Source: Pelagophyceae sp. CCMP2097
Lineage: Eukaryota > Sar > Pelagophyceae
Reading direction: 5' to 3'
Length of the DNA: 30,609 bases
Assembly (NCBI GenBank): GCA_026770575.1
Contig: MU657183.1
Location: 351,410 to 382,018, forward strand
The notes beneath the pieces were generated by a model. The model did not search any database, had not been told where the DNA came from, and was given only the letters and a program-made list of their open reading frames with translations. Positions 1-10,000 of the stretch are shown in pieces (positions within the stretch are counted from its first letter, which is position 1; each line of letters begins with the position of its first letter). A program made the translations under genes and the position numbers.

Positions 1-1244
1 GCCCCGGCTTGGGGGGCGGTGGAGGCGCGCGGGCAGACGGCGATGGCGTCGAGCCCCGGACCCCTGATTCCGGCAACTCGACGGTGAATCTGTTAGTATT
101 GTCGGGGCATGGGTGTCCTCACAGACCGCCTTGGGGATGCACCAAAGGCAGTTCCCGCAGTGGTGGCTCCGTTTTGGAGGTAATCCAGAGTGGCTTGCTT
201 TCTATCTCCGAGTCGTCGTCGAGCAAGGGACCTGTTTCTGTGGTATTCTGGCGTCGCTAGTTTCAAAATGCAAGCCCCGAACCTTTCCATTTTTTGCGAC
301 GTAGTAATGTAAACAGCGACAAGTCCGTCGCCCTCTCGGAATCGCCGGTCGCGGCCTCTTTGCGGGGGCCGCACCGGGCCGCGCCGGGCCGTCGCCGGCG
401 CCTACCGAGCACCGCGACGCACGCCGGCGCTCGGCGCACGTCGGCTCTCGCCGCGCGCGATCAACGTCCGCCTCCCTGCGTCATTTGTTTTTATCTCGAC
501 GGAGTCGAAAGCGCGATGATGATGACTACCCATAATCATTCGCAGTGAATGCCGACCTGTGAGCTCGGTTCGCGCCGTCTCCAGCTGGGGCGACTAACTT
601 CCTTGGATGTCTGTAGCGCAACGAAAATCTCCTACGAGGCCTCTAAAGCACACCCGCACCCCCGCGGACCCCGTGCCGCAACTTCGCACATAGGCCGCCC
701 CGAACCTCCGCGCCGCCGGCCCAAAACTCCCCGCGCGATGGCTGTCCGTTTCCGGCGTCCGTGGTCTCGCATTGATTCGTCTCGATGGGATGGAAAGCGC
801 GATGATGATGACTACCCATAATCATTCGCAGTGAATGCCGACCTGTGAGCTCGGTTCGCGCCGTCTCCAGCTGGGGCGACTAACTTCCTTGGATGTCTGT
901 AGCGCAATTCAATCTCCGAGACAGAGCCTCCGAAACACACCCGCCTGCCCGGGCATCGCCGCAACCCTCGTCCTATCTAGTTACGAAGCCCCGCCGGTTG
1001 CCGTCGACGAGCGGCCCTGCCGAGCAACGACTGCCGAGATCAATCGCGTTGAGCACGAGATCAACCTCGTCGGACTCTTCAGACGGACAAGCATCCAACT
1101 ACGCACGAATGGTGTTTTTTAACACCACCCAAACACACGGTCTACCCTTTCGTTGACGGGCCTCGATGAAGCGCAGAGGCGCATGTATTGCGTGTGAGTA
1201 GAACCTTATCTTCTGGGGACGCGCCGACGGAGAGATGGTCGAGT
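1..1244. other. Gene-free left flank with repeats
   Basis: No reading frame here shows a recognisable domain. Open frames on both strands are short and Arg/Pro/Ala-rich, as expected by chance in GC-rich DNA. The stretch holds a 115-bp direct repeat (listed separately). At 1111-1126 there is a short perfect hairpin, GGTGTT-TTTT-AACACC. A motif at about 279-298 recurs at about 1896-1915. A minus-strand frame at 93-374 (93 codons) was considered as a partial exon, but nothing in it is recognisable. Confidence 0.5.
507..907. repeat. 115-bp direct repeat, spacing 286 bp
   Basis: Positions 507-621 and 793-907 read identically over 115 bases; the offset is a constant 286. Sequence between and after the copies is only loosely similar (scattered matches such as CACACCCGC), so this may be an older 286-bp tandem duplication in which only a core stayed identical. 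Both copies place an ATG in the same short frame (starting MPTCELGSRR), but the peptides diverge right after the repeat. They are more likely by-products of the repeat than genes. Confidence 0.9.
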
Positions 1245-1727
1245 TTATATCATTTTCCTGTTCGGTCTTTGTTGGAAGCTGTCCGGGAAGCCTCGGAAGA
1301 GGCGTGACGGCGGGGCGTTTCGCTCGTGGGCGCGGTCGATTACTTCGTCCCAGTCTCCGCCGCCTTCGGGCCGGTGCCGAGCCAGGTTGCGCTCATGGTT
1401 CGAGTCCACCAACTCCGCGAGGTCTTCCAAAAGGAACTTGCCTTGGAAAACGTAGTGGTCCAGCGAGTCCTCGAGCTCGGCATTCTGGTCCCCGAGCAAG
1501 TTCGCTTTTATAAGCCACGCCTCGAGTAATGAGCGGATAGAGTCGGCGTCGCACTCGGATAGGTGTTGCATGACGAGGTCGCCGCGCTGGATCTTGCTCA
1601 TGGCCGCGCGGCGGCCGGGGATTTTCAATTGCTGGAGCAGTTTTCGGAGCTGCTTTTTTGTCAGAGTCCGAAACGCGCGACGCGAGACCGCCGATCGCGC
1701 GCGAAACAGCGCCCGAGCCGGAAACAT
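1245..1727 (-). CDS. SAP-like basic protein with organelle-type leader
   Basis: Reads as 160 residues from an ATG at 1727. The N-terminus (MFPARALFRARSAVSRRAF) is rich in Arg, Ala and Ser, lacks acidic residues, and looks like a mitochondrial or plastid presequence. Next comes a helix-loop-helix of about 35 residues starting LTKKQLRKLLQQLKIPG and ending in GDLVMQHL. It resembles a SAP motif (DNA/RNA-binding), where the second helix normally reads K-x-x-L-I-x-R-L. The middle, about residues 55-110, is acidic and helical. The open frame runs upstream to 2048, but that extension is low-complexity and I take it as leader or non-coding. Function is inferred only: a possible organelle nucleic-acid-binding protein. 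An upstream exon cannot be excluded. Confidence 0.5.
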   Translation of the reverse strand: MFPARALFRARSAVSRRAFRTLTKKQLRKLLQQLKIPGRRAAMSKIQRGDLVMQHLSECDADSIRSLLEAWLIKANLLGDQNAELEDSLDHYVFQGKFLLEDLAELVDSNHERNLARHRPEGGGDWDEVIDRAHERNAPPSRLFRGFPDSFQQRPNRKMI

Positions 1728-2176
1728 GGACCCCGCGACAGCTGCCCGTCCTGCGGCGGACGGCGCACGCGACTCTGCCGGCCCAAAGGACCGCGCGAAA
1801 GGCCGGGCAACCTGCGTGCACTCGAGCTTCCGGAAGCTCTCGCTGCCCCTGCCCAGGGCTGGGAGAGAAATGCAACTTATTCTCGAGGAAGGCCCGAACC
1901 TTTCCACTTTTTGACTGTTGACTCGTCCGTTGCACGACTTGTTGCGACGATCGCGCGGCGGAGTCTCTCCGACGCCGCCCTGAGGCGCATCGAGATCGCG
2001 GCCGTGACTTCGACTGTTTTTGATGGGCAGGTTTGCGGGTTTGAACACCGTCGGGATGGCAAGCGAGGGAGTGGCTCGGTCAAGCGCCGTCCTCGGAGTC
2101 CACCTCAGAGCGCGGGTGCATTTGTGTTTTTCGTGCTGCGGAACGTTTTTTTCGGAGAAGCCTCCACGCGCGCCCC

Positions 2177-3656
2177 ATGCGACGCTGGGCCCGCGCGTGG
2201 GCGATGGCCGGCGCGGCCGGGGCCGTTTTGGCCGGCGGGTCCGCGCAAACCGACGTCTCGGTGGCGCTCGCCGACGCCAAACTGCGCGGTGAAGTGGTCT
2301 TCCACACGCACAAAGGGGTCTTCCACACGCATGCCCTCGCCACCGCCGCGGCCACCGACGCCGCGCCGGCCACCGCGCTCGGCGAATTCCTCGCGCGCCT
2401 CGCCGCCAGCTCGGGCCCCGTCGACTGGGCCGGCCTCGACGACTTCACGGACGAGGCGGCGCCGCTTTCGGCGGCTGACTGGCCTGTCGGGGCCCGTCCC
2501 GCCGGCGCGTCCTCCGCATTGCTGAACCTCGAGCGCCATCCGGACGGGGACGCGCTGCTCGAATCGCTCTTGCCGCATGTATTCGATTGGACTCGCGGCG
2601 ACGCCGCCCACCTCTACGTGCGTCTAAACGCGCCTCAAACGGTCCTATACGTGTCTCAAACGGCGCTTCAATTAGGTCTTGGCGGCGGGCGAACCGCTAT
2701 CGGACCGCGCGGCCGCGGGCGACGTCGCCATCGTGCAGGTCGTCGGTTCTCAAACGGTGCTCGCCTGCGCCGAAGACGCGCGCTCCATGTGCGCGGCCGA
2801 CGACGGCGAAGCCTGCGTGACTTTTGATCTTTCGCCGGGCGATTCTCTCTTCCTGCCGAGCCGCACTCGGTACTCGGCGCTTGGCAGACAAAGTGGCCCG
2901 TCGGCGCACGTCTTGATCGACTTTGCGGCTCATGAGACGCGGCACGCAAACGCGTACGCGGCGGTTGCATTCGGCTCGCACTTTGGCGAATTTGACGTAT
3001 CGCGTTTGCTAGAGGGCCTGCCGGCGGTGGCGCTCGAGGACGCCACTTTGTGTGTCGTCGAGTTCCAAGGCGCCATTTCCGTCGAATTCGAGGTCTCGGA
3101 AGCGGTGCGCAAACAGTGGGCCGCGCACGCCTCGGACCGCGGAAACGGGCGATGGACCGCCATAGAGAGCCTCCTCGCGAAGGAAGCGCCGCAGGGCCAC
3201 ATGCTGGCCCTCGGCTGGGCAACCGACGCCGGCGCGCCGACGGAAGCCGGCGCGCCGAATTCGCTCAAGCTCCACATATCGCTCGACGCGGGCGCCGCGT
3301 CTTCCGCGGGCGCGTCCGCGGCGGCGGCCGTCGAGGCGGTTTGCGTGGCCTGGTCCGATTCGCTCGTTGCCGAGCGTGGCGCCGAGCGCGGTGGCGCCGA
3401 CGCGGCGGATTGTGCGGCGGCGTTTGCCGTCGTGGAAGCGTGCGCCGCTCACGCGGCGAATTTCGTCGAGGTGGTTCTCGGAGACGGATCCGCGGCCGTG
3501 AATTGCGACGTCGAAGCGCCAGACGCCTCCAACCTCGTCGGAATCCTCGCGGGCCTCGCCGGCGTATCCGTGGCGCCGGCGTTCCACGCCGGCGCCGCGA
3601 AACTCGCCGTAAGGACGCCGCGCCTCTTTGGAAAACCCGTTGGAAACCCGAACTAA
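2177..3656 (+). CDS. Secreted cupin/JmjC-fold protein, likely non-catalytic
   Basis: Two exons, 2177-2617 and 2676-3656, join across a 58-bp GTGCGT...TTAG intron to give about 473 residues. The join restores the run HLYVLAAGEPLSDR; frame and phase 0 agree. The N-terminus has an Arg pair followed by an Ala/Gly-rich hydrophobic stretch ending near GGSAQ, a plausible signal peptide. About residues 135-245 resemble the Cupin_4 (ribosomal oxygenase/JmjC) fold: a strand read as DVAIVQVVGSQTV, then LSPGDSLFLPSRTRYSAL, corresponding to the family's L-x-P-G-D-x-L-Y-L-P-x-G-x-x-H segment. The iron ligands expected in active members (H-x-D and a later H) are not visible; the late His position is Tyr. 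The Ala-rich C-terminal half is unrecognised. A binding or structural role is inferred. The cupin assignment is by eye and moderate. Confidence 0.6.
2618..2675 (+). other. 58-bp intron of the cupin-fold gene
   Basis: Starts GTGCGT and ends TTAG. It is required because the upstream frame becomes Arg-rich nonsense past 2617 while the downstream frame opens exactly at 2676. Inside are two similar short segments (CGTCTAAACG / CCTCAAACGG / TCTCAAACGG), a flavour that recurs in the minisatellite at 18600-19470. Confidence 0.7.
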
Positions 3657-4048
3657 AAACGCGTCGGGGGGATGGCTTACGCGACGCGTGTCGTGGAAGA
3701 GCAGGGCGTGGACGAGCAATGACAATGAGTCCACCAGAGCTGAAGTAGATTTCGGGGGGGGTGGCTTACGCGACGCGTGTCGTGGAAGAGCAGGGCGTGG
3801 ACGAGCAATGACAATGAGTCCACCAGAGCTGAAGTAGATTTCCGTCTGAAAAGGGGCCGCGGCGCATACCTGGCGGAAGGAGGAAGTCGGACGAGGGCGC
3901 GGTCCTCAGACACACCGGCTTTCACGCCACTCTCGGGGGGTCGGAGATCTCCCTTCGGGGACGAGGGCACCCAAGAATACACCTGTAGGCCTGCGGCTGG
4001 GCCTCTGCGCGCGCGTCGATTTCCATAAAAGGCGGCCGCGCAAGGGCG
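3657..4048. other. Spacer upstream of the giant receptor
   Basis: Holds the 89-bp-period tandem repeat and the single-copy remainder of the dispersed 174-bp repeat. The receptor's promoter and true first exon probably lie here or overlap it, because the receptor's first visible frame has no good ATG. The first in-frame stop upstream of that frame is at 3986-3988. No TATA or other clear regulatory motif was recognised. Confidence 0.4.
3673..3935 (+). repeat. Dispersed 174-bp repeat, copy A, with tandem 5' duplication
   Basis: Positions 3673-3753 and 3762-3842 are a near-perfect tandem pair of about 81 bp (period 89). The second copy continues to 3935 as a 174-bp unit. That unit matches the reverse complement of 25612-25785 without gaps, with about 11 mismatches counted by eye. 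A partial tandem duplication at the same end of the unit is also present at the other locus. No transposase frame is visible; it could be a non-autonomous mobile repeat. Confidence 0.85.
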
Positions 4049-7000
4049 GTGGGGTACTCTGCGTTGTTGTTGGCGACTTCGAAGCGCAGTGCATTTCGGT
4101 CGAACCAACTCGACTGCGCGCGCGAGGCCGGCTTTGCCTTTGATGCGGACGGCGCGGACGGCGCCTTGAACGCCGAAGACGCGGAAACTGCTTTCGAATT
4201 CTCCGTCAACGTTATGCCGTCGGCGGGCTCCACCCCTCGTTCAACGACCGTCCTATCCGGTTCCGCTTTATGCTCAACTTCAAGAAGACTCGAGGCGACG
4301 TACAACCGCTACGGCAACGCGTGCCCCGCGGGAACGGTGTCGCCCGACGGTTCGTACGGTTGTACTCAGTGCGCGGGCGATTGTGTTTGCACGATGAAGA
4401 CCATCACGTCCACACCCTACTGCCCAGAGGCGTCGTGCCAGACGTCTTGCAACTTGTGCGGCGAATGTGCGCCCTGCTCGCCGGGATTATTTCAAGCAAG
4501 CATCGGACAGACGACTTGCCTGGCTTGCCCAATCGGCACCCACTCCGATTCTCCCGGCGCCAAGACGTGCACCGACTGCTTACCGGGCACCTTTTCGCCC
4601 TTTCAGGGCGCGTGCCAGTGCACGCCCTGCCTGCCAGGCACGCACGCAACTTTAGGCAAGGCGACGACGTGTTTCCCGTGCGGGGCAGGCACTTACCAGT
4701 CAAGCTCCGGCGCATCCAGCTGCATCGCCTGCGCCGCCGGCTTCGCCTGCCCGCCGGGGTCGTCGTTCCGCGCCGTCTGCCAAAACGGGTTTTACTCTTC
4801 AGCAGGCGCTTCCGTGTGCACGGTATGTCCCGACGGCCAGGTCTCGGGCTCGGCTTTGGAAGTCAACGGCAAGACCTTTGGCATTTCCGCCTGCTCGCCC
4901 TGTTCGGCAGGTTCGTATCCGAGCGCCTCGAACAAGTTCTGCCTCATATGCGACGCCGGTAAAACGTCTGGCGCGGGCCAGGAGGCGTGCTCGCCATGCC
5001 CCGCCGGGGCGTTTTGCGACGGCTCCGACGGCCTCGCGGTGCAGTGCGCCGCGGGAGCGTGGTCCGACGCCGGCGCTCTTGCGTGTTTGAAGTGCGCAAA
5101 GGGCCGTTCGTTGCCTCAACAACTATCGATTGCGGGCCAAGCCGGGGACGGTAAATGCGTCGTCTGCGCCGGCGGCGCGTTTTCAGACTCCGCCGGCGCC
5201 GCTGCCTGCACGGCATGCGCACCGGGACGCTTCCTGGCGGACGACTCCCGCCTCGCAGAGGCTCTCCACGATTCGGCCGACGACTGCGGAAACTGCGCCG
5301 CGGGCTCGTGAGTTTCATCCTGGGCGGCGTTCATCCTCATCGCATGCTAGGTACTCGGCCGCGGGCGCCAAGGGCTGCATCTTGTGCGCGCCTGGGACGT
5401 TCCAGTCAGACGCCGGCCGCACTTCTTGCTCAACAGCCCCGCCTGGCGCGTACGTCTCGTTCGCCGGCGCGTCTACATCGTCGCCTTGCGCCGCGGGCAA
5501 GTACAACAACGACACTGGCACGCCTGCGATGCACGACTCTGAAGGCGACTGCCGGGTGTGCCGTCCGGGATTCTACTCAGCCGCGGGGTCGACGTCCTGC
5601 TTACCCTGCGCCGCGGGCACGCATTCGCCCGGCTCGGCGACGGCTCTTTGTTCAGTCTGCGCCGCGGGCACGTACTCTTTTGGTGGCAAGGCCGTCTGTC
5701 AGAATTGCCCTCCTCGGACTTTCCTCATCGGATCCACCGCCGCGGGCCACGACTCTTCCGCAGATTGCTCGCCCTGCCCGAGTGGCACTTTTTGCGACGA
5801 CGGCGGCTGCGCCTCCTGCGACGCCTGCGCCGTCTGCACGAAGTTCAACACGATGCAGTGCAGCGGCATCCTTGCGCCCATCAGCTGCAATGGCTTCAAC
5901 AACCCGCCAAGTTGCGCCTACGCCGACCTCGTCTTCGCCACTCCGATAGTCGAAAACGCCGGCGCCGCCACAATCGGGCCTTTGAGGTGTGCGGACCTGG
6001 ACGGCGACTTTTTGGCGTACACTATTTTCGACGGCGATTCCTCAAACCTCTTCGACGCTTCAAACGGCGTGTTGAGAGTCGTTTCCGATTCCGGCCTGGA
6101 CTACGAGTTTGCGCGGTCCTACAATCTCCAGATCCGCGTCTCCGAAGTTTATACAGTGGCCAAGTTGAGCACTCTTATGCGGGCCACGGTCACCGTGCAA
6201 GACGTCAACGACGTTTATATGCTGGCCATCTCCGCCGATTCTTCCGACACGTCAGCCTTGTCCGTCCTCGGTGGGCAGCGCGTTGCCATCTCGGGCTCTA
6301 ACCTTGGTCCGAAACATTCGACGGCAAAACCCACAATCGTCTCCATGACGTACGGCAACGGTCGAGACGGTGCGATTTATCACGCCTACGCCTGCTCCGT
6401 CACTGTGGCCGGCTTTGAGATTGCGTGCTCCACGGACGAGGGCGTCGGCGCGGGGCATTCCTGGACGGTGACCGTCGCCGCCGACGGCGCTCAAGCTTGG
6501 ACGGCGACGGGCGCGTTTACCACTGGCTACGAAGCACCCTCGATCACCACCGCGACCGCCTTATTCCCGCTGGCAACCACCGGCGGCGGCGCCGTCACGC
6601 TCTTGGGTAAGGGCTTTGGGCCGTTTTGCACGACGTACTGCGCTGCCGCTTTCAAGCCGTGCGCAGGCGTCTGCGTCTCCCCCGATACGATTTGCCTCTC
6701 CGCTCCGTCTGCGGGCACAGACGGCGAGTACGCCTGCGCCTTTGCCCTCAAAGCGTCTGCAAAAGTTTCGTTTGACAACTTTGACGGGAACAGCCCGGCC
6801 TTTGCCTGCAACGGCGCGTTTGTGACGTCGTCCAACTCGTTACAGTGCACTTCCGGCCCGGGTTTCGGCATCGTGGCGAACTTTGCAGTTTGGGTCGGCG
6901 TCGAGGGCGCGGCGACTATTTACGGCCGCTCGGGAGGCTTTGCCGCCGCGGGCGTCGCGTTTTCGGCGCCGGCGATATCGTCCGTCTCTTCAGAGGCTTC

Positions 7001-10000
7001 TTCGCTGCCGACCGAGGGCGGCACGGCCATTTTGCTGGAGGGTGCCGACTTTGGCGCGTCGAATTATGCCTCACAAGTCACCGTGACGTACGGCGGCCCG
7101 GACGGCGGTTCTTACACCGCAAAGGCCTGCGCCATAATCGTCGACCACACGCGGATCCGCTGCGAGACGGCCACCGGCGTCGGCGCCGGGCATTCTGTTG
7201 TTGTGACGAGGTCGGGCCTCTCCTCTCCAATGTCCTTGGCAACCGTTTCTTACGCGCCACCTTCCATCCTCGACGTCTCGCCGGCGTCGACCTTGGGCGG
7301 GTCGCCGACGGCGGGCGGCCTCGGTTTTGACGTTTCAGGGCTGAACTTTGGGCCATTGTCGACGACGGTGACGGCGAACTACGGCCCGTCTTCCGACTCG
7401 AACCGATACGCCGCCTCGTGCAATGTCGTTTTAGCGCACACGCGCCTGAGGTGCAGCACCGCCGCCGGCACGGGCAAAGGCTACGCTTTGATTTTGAATG
7501 TTGCGGGCCAATCCTCGCCTGCCTTTCCCGCCTCTCTCGGGTACGCCGCCCCGTACGTCTCCTTCTACGAGACGCCGTTTTCTACGCGAGTCCGCGGCAT
7601 CGACTTCTCCGCTCTGGGCTTACGGTCCGGCTTCGTTTCCATCGGCGGCGAGCGGGTGGTCATCCATGGCGGCAACTTTGGTGCGGACACTTTAAAAGTC
7701 GAGGCGGTCACTTTTGGCGTCAGCGGCAATGAGTTTATCGCGTGCGACCGATTCGGCGATTACGGCAAGGTTGGATGCGGGTGCAACTTGACCGTGCCGC
7801 AGACGACGATTGAGTGCTGGACCGTGGAAGCCACCGGCGCCGACCACGTGCGTCCCCATAAATGCGTCCCCATATTCGCAGACTTTGAGACCGAACCGCC
7901 CTTGGATGACGAGATCTCCGAGCTCTTTGAGCCCCTGCATCCATATCGAGAGCCCCTGCCTCGCGTATAGAGAAGCGTATGCCCCGCATCCTCGACTTCA
8001 GGTTTGGAAGTTGGCCATCGACGGCCAGCGGAGCACGTCCCCGAAAACGAAAACAGAGAAGCCGTTCATCCAGTCCGTAGACGCCCCTACAAACCTTACG
8101 AGCGGCGTCGGGGGCGACGTTTTCTTTCTTCGAGGCTTCAATTTCGGCAACAGTGACTCCAAGCTCGAATCCGTCACGTACGGCGTCGGCGGCTCCGGCT
8201 TCAAGGCCGAATGCAAGCTCTTAGACGACTCCAACCTCGAATGCTCGACATCGCCCGGCTTTGGTTCGAACCTGGGGTTTGTCGTCACAGTAGACGGACA
8301 AGCGTGAGTCCATCGATTCCGCGACTCGCTCCAACGGCCCTCATTAGGTCCGACGTCGGCGGTTCGCTGTCGTACCGGTTGCCGGAGATCTTCGGCGTCT
8401 TTCCAGAGTTTGGTCCTACAAAAGGTGGCACGGTGCACGTGGTCAACGGATCGGATTTCGGCGTTGCGCTTCCGTCGTCGTCCGTTGACGTGCTTTTCGA
8501 CGGCAAAGTCGTTTCTGCGGGCCTTGCTTACGCCTGCGGCAACGTCGAGTGCGCAGACTTTATGCTCCCGGAAATGACGGACGCCATGCAACTCAAGTCT
8601 GTCTTTGTGCGCGTTTCGTCCGGTGCCGCCACCGCCGTCTCGAATTCGGTGGCCTTCGAGTACTCAGCGCCGTACATCTCCTCGCTGGCCAACGTCGACG
8701 GCCTGCTTTTGGGCACGACGGTGGTGACGTTGAGCGGCCGCAATTTCGGAGCCTCGGCGGACGTCGGAGTCGTGAAGATTTCGGGCACGAGGCAAACCGA
8801 AATCGCGGTCTACTCGCACACCCGGATCTCGCTCCTCTTCCGCGCGGGCACGTCTGGTTCGGTCTCGGTGAAACTCGGCGGGGAAGCTTCAAACGAAGCG
8901 GTTTTCGAGGTCCACTCGCCCAGAATCGTCACCGACCTTTCCATCTACCAGCCTGAGAAATCGGGCTACTCGACGAGGGGCGGCGTCACCCTCAAGCTCG
9001 TCGGGTATTACTTTTCGGAGTTGATCCAAGTCTGGGTCGGCAACGAAGACGTCCTCAATGTCGACGGAGAAGATCGCAAGGGCGTCCAATCCCCGAGCGT
9101 CTCCTTCGACGCTTCGGCGTCGGTGAAAATCAACACGGCGACGGCCGTCTCGCCAGGCGCAATCGCGAGGGAGCTGACCTTTCAAGTGCCCGCGTCGCAC
9201 GAGGCCGCGTCGAAGAAATTTGAGAAAGTTTCGGGGTGAAATTTAGAAAGTTTCGGGGTGAAATTTTAGAAAGTTTCGGGAGTTGTTAGCGACATTTTTG
9301 ACATACATTTTTAGCGACAATTATTTTGCGGAAAACCCGGACCGTCAAGGACGGCGACGTCGGCGTCGTAGGCTCCCCAAGACCCGGAATCGTACGACGC
9401 GCAAAAGGGATGAACGCTCTAGGTCTGGCCGAGGGCAGCAGATCTGGGTCTACTGCCAAGGCCGCGCCTCGCCGCCCGGCGACTTTTTGGCAATCGACTA
9501 CCTCGCGCCGCGCATCGACGCCCTCTCGACGAATACGTTCCGCACAAGCGGCGAATTGGTCGAGATTTCGGGGAAAGACTTTGGTGTTCAAGGCTTGATC
9601 CAAGTGACTCTATCGGGCTCGGTGCTCGAAATGAAGAGCCGTGACCAAAACAAGGTCGTCGTAAACGTCCCCGCAGGCCAGGGGAACGGCCTCGACTTGC
9701 AAGTCGTCGTGAGCGGCCAGGCGTCGAACATTGTAGTAGTGGCGTACGCTCAACCGACGATTTCAACCCTCTTTCCTTTCGCGTTGCCCACAGACGGCGG
9801 CACTCTAACTGTCACGGGTGCCAACTTTGGCGTTTCACCGGCCGTTTCGCTCGTCTACGGCCGACCGGCGACGCTCGTCTCGCACACGCACACGCAGCTC
9901 GTCTTGCTTCTCGGCCCGGGCCAAGGCCGCGACGAGCTGCGAGTCACCTGCGGCCTCAATGTCGCCTCCGTGGCCGTGATGTACGCGACGCCCGTGCTCG

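Noticed and set aside
2105..2611. Minus-strand frame of 168 codons
   Set aside because: Antisense to exon 1 of the cupin-fold gene and low in complexity.
3922..4305. Minus-strand frame of 127 codons overlapping the receptor's first exon
   Set aside because: No domain, and it lies antisense to a frame that runs without break into clear GCC2/GCC3 repeats.
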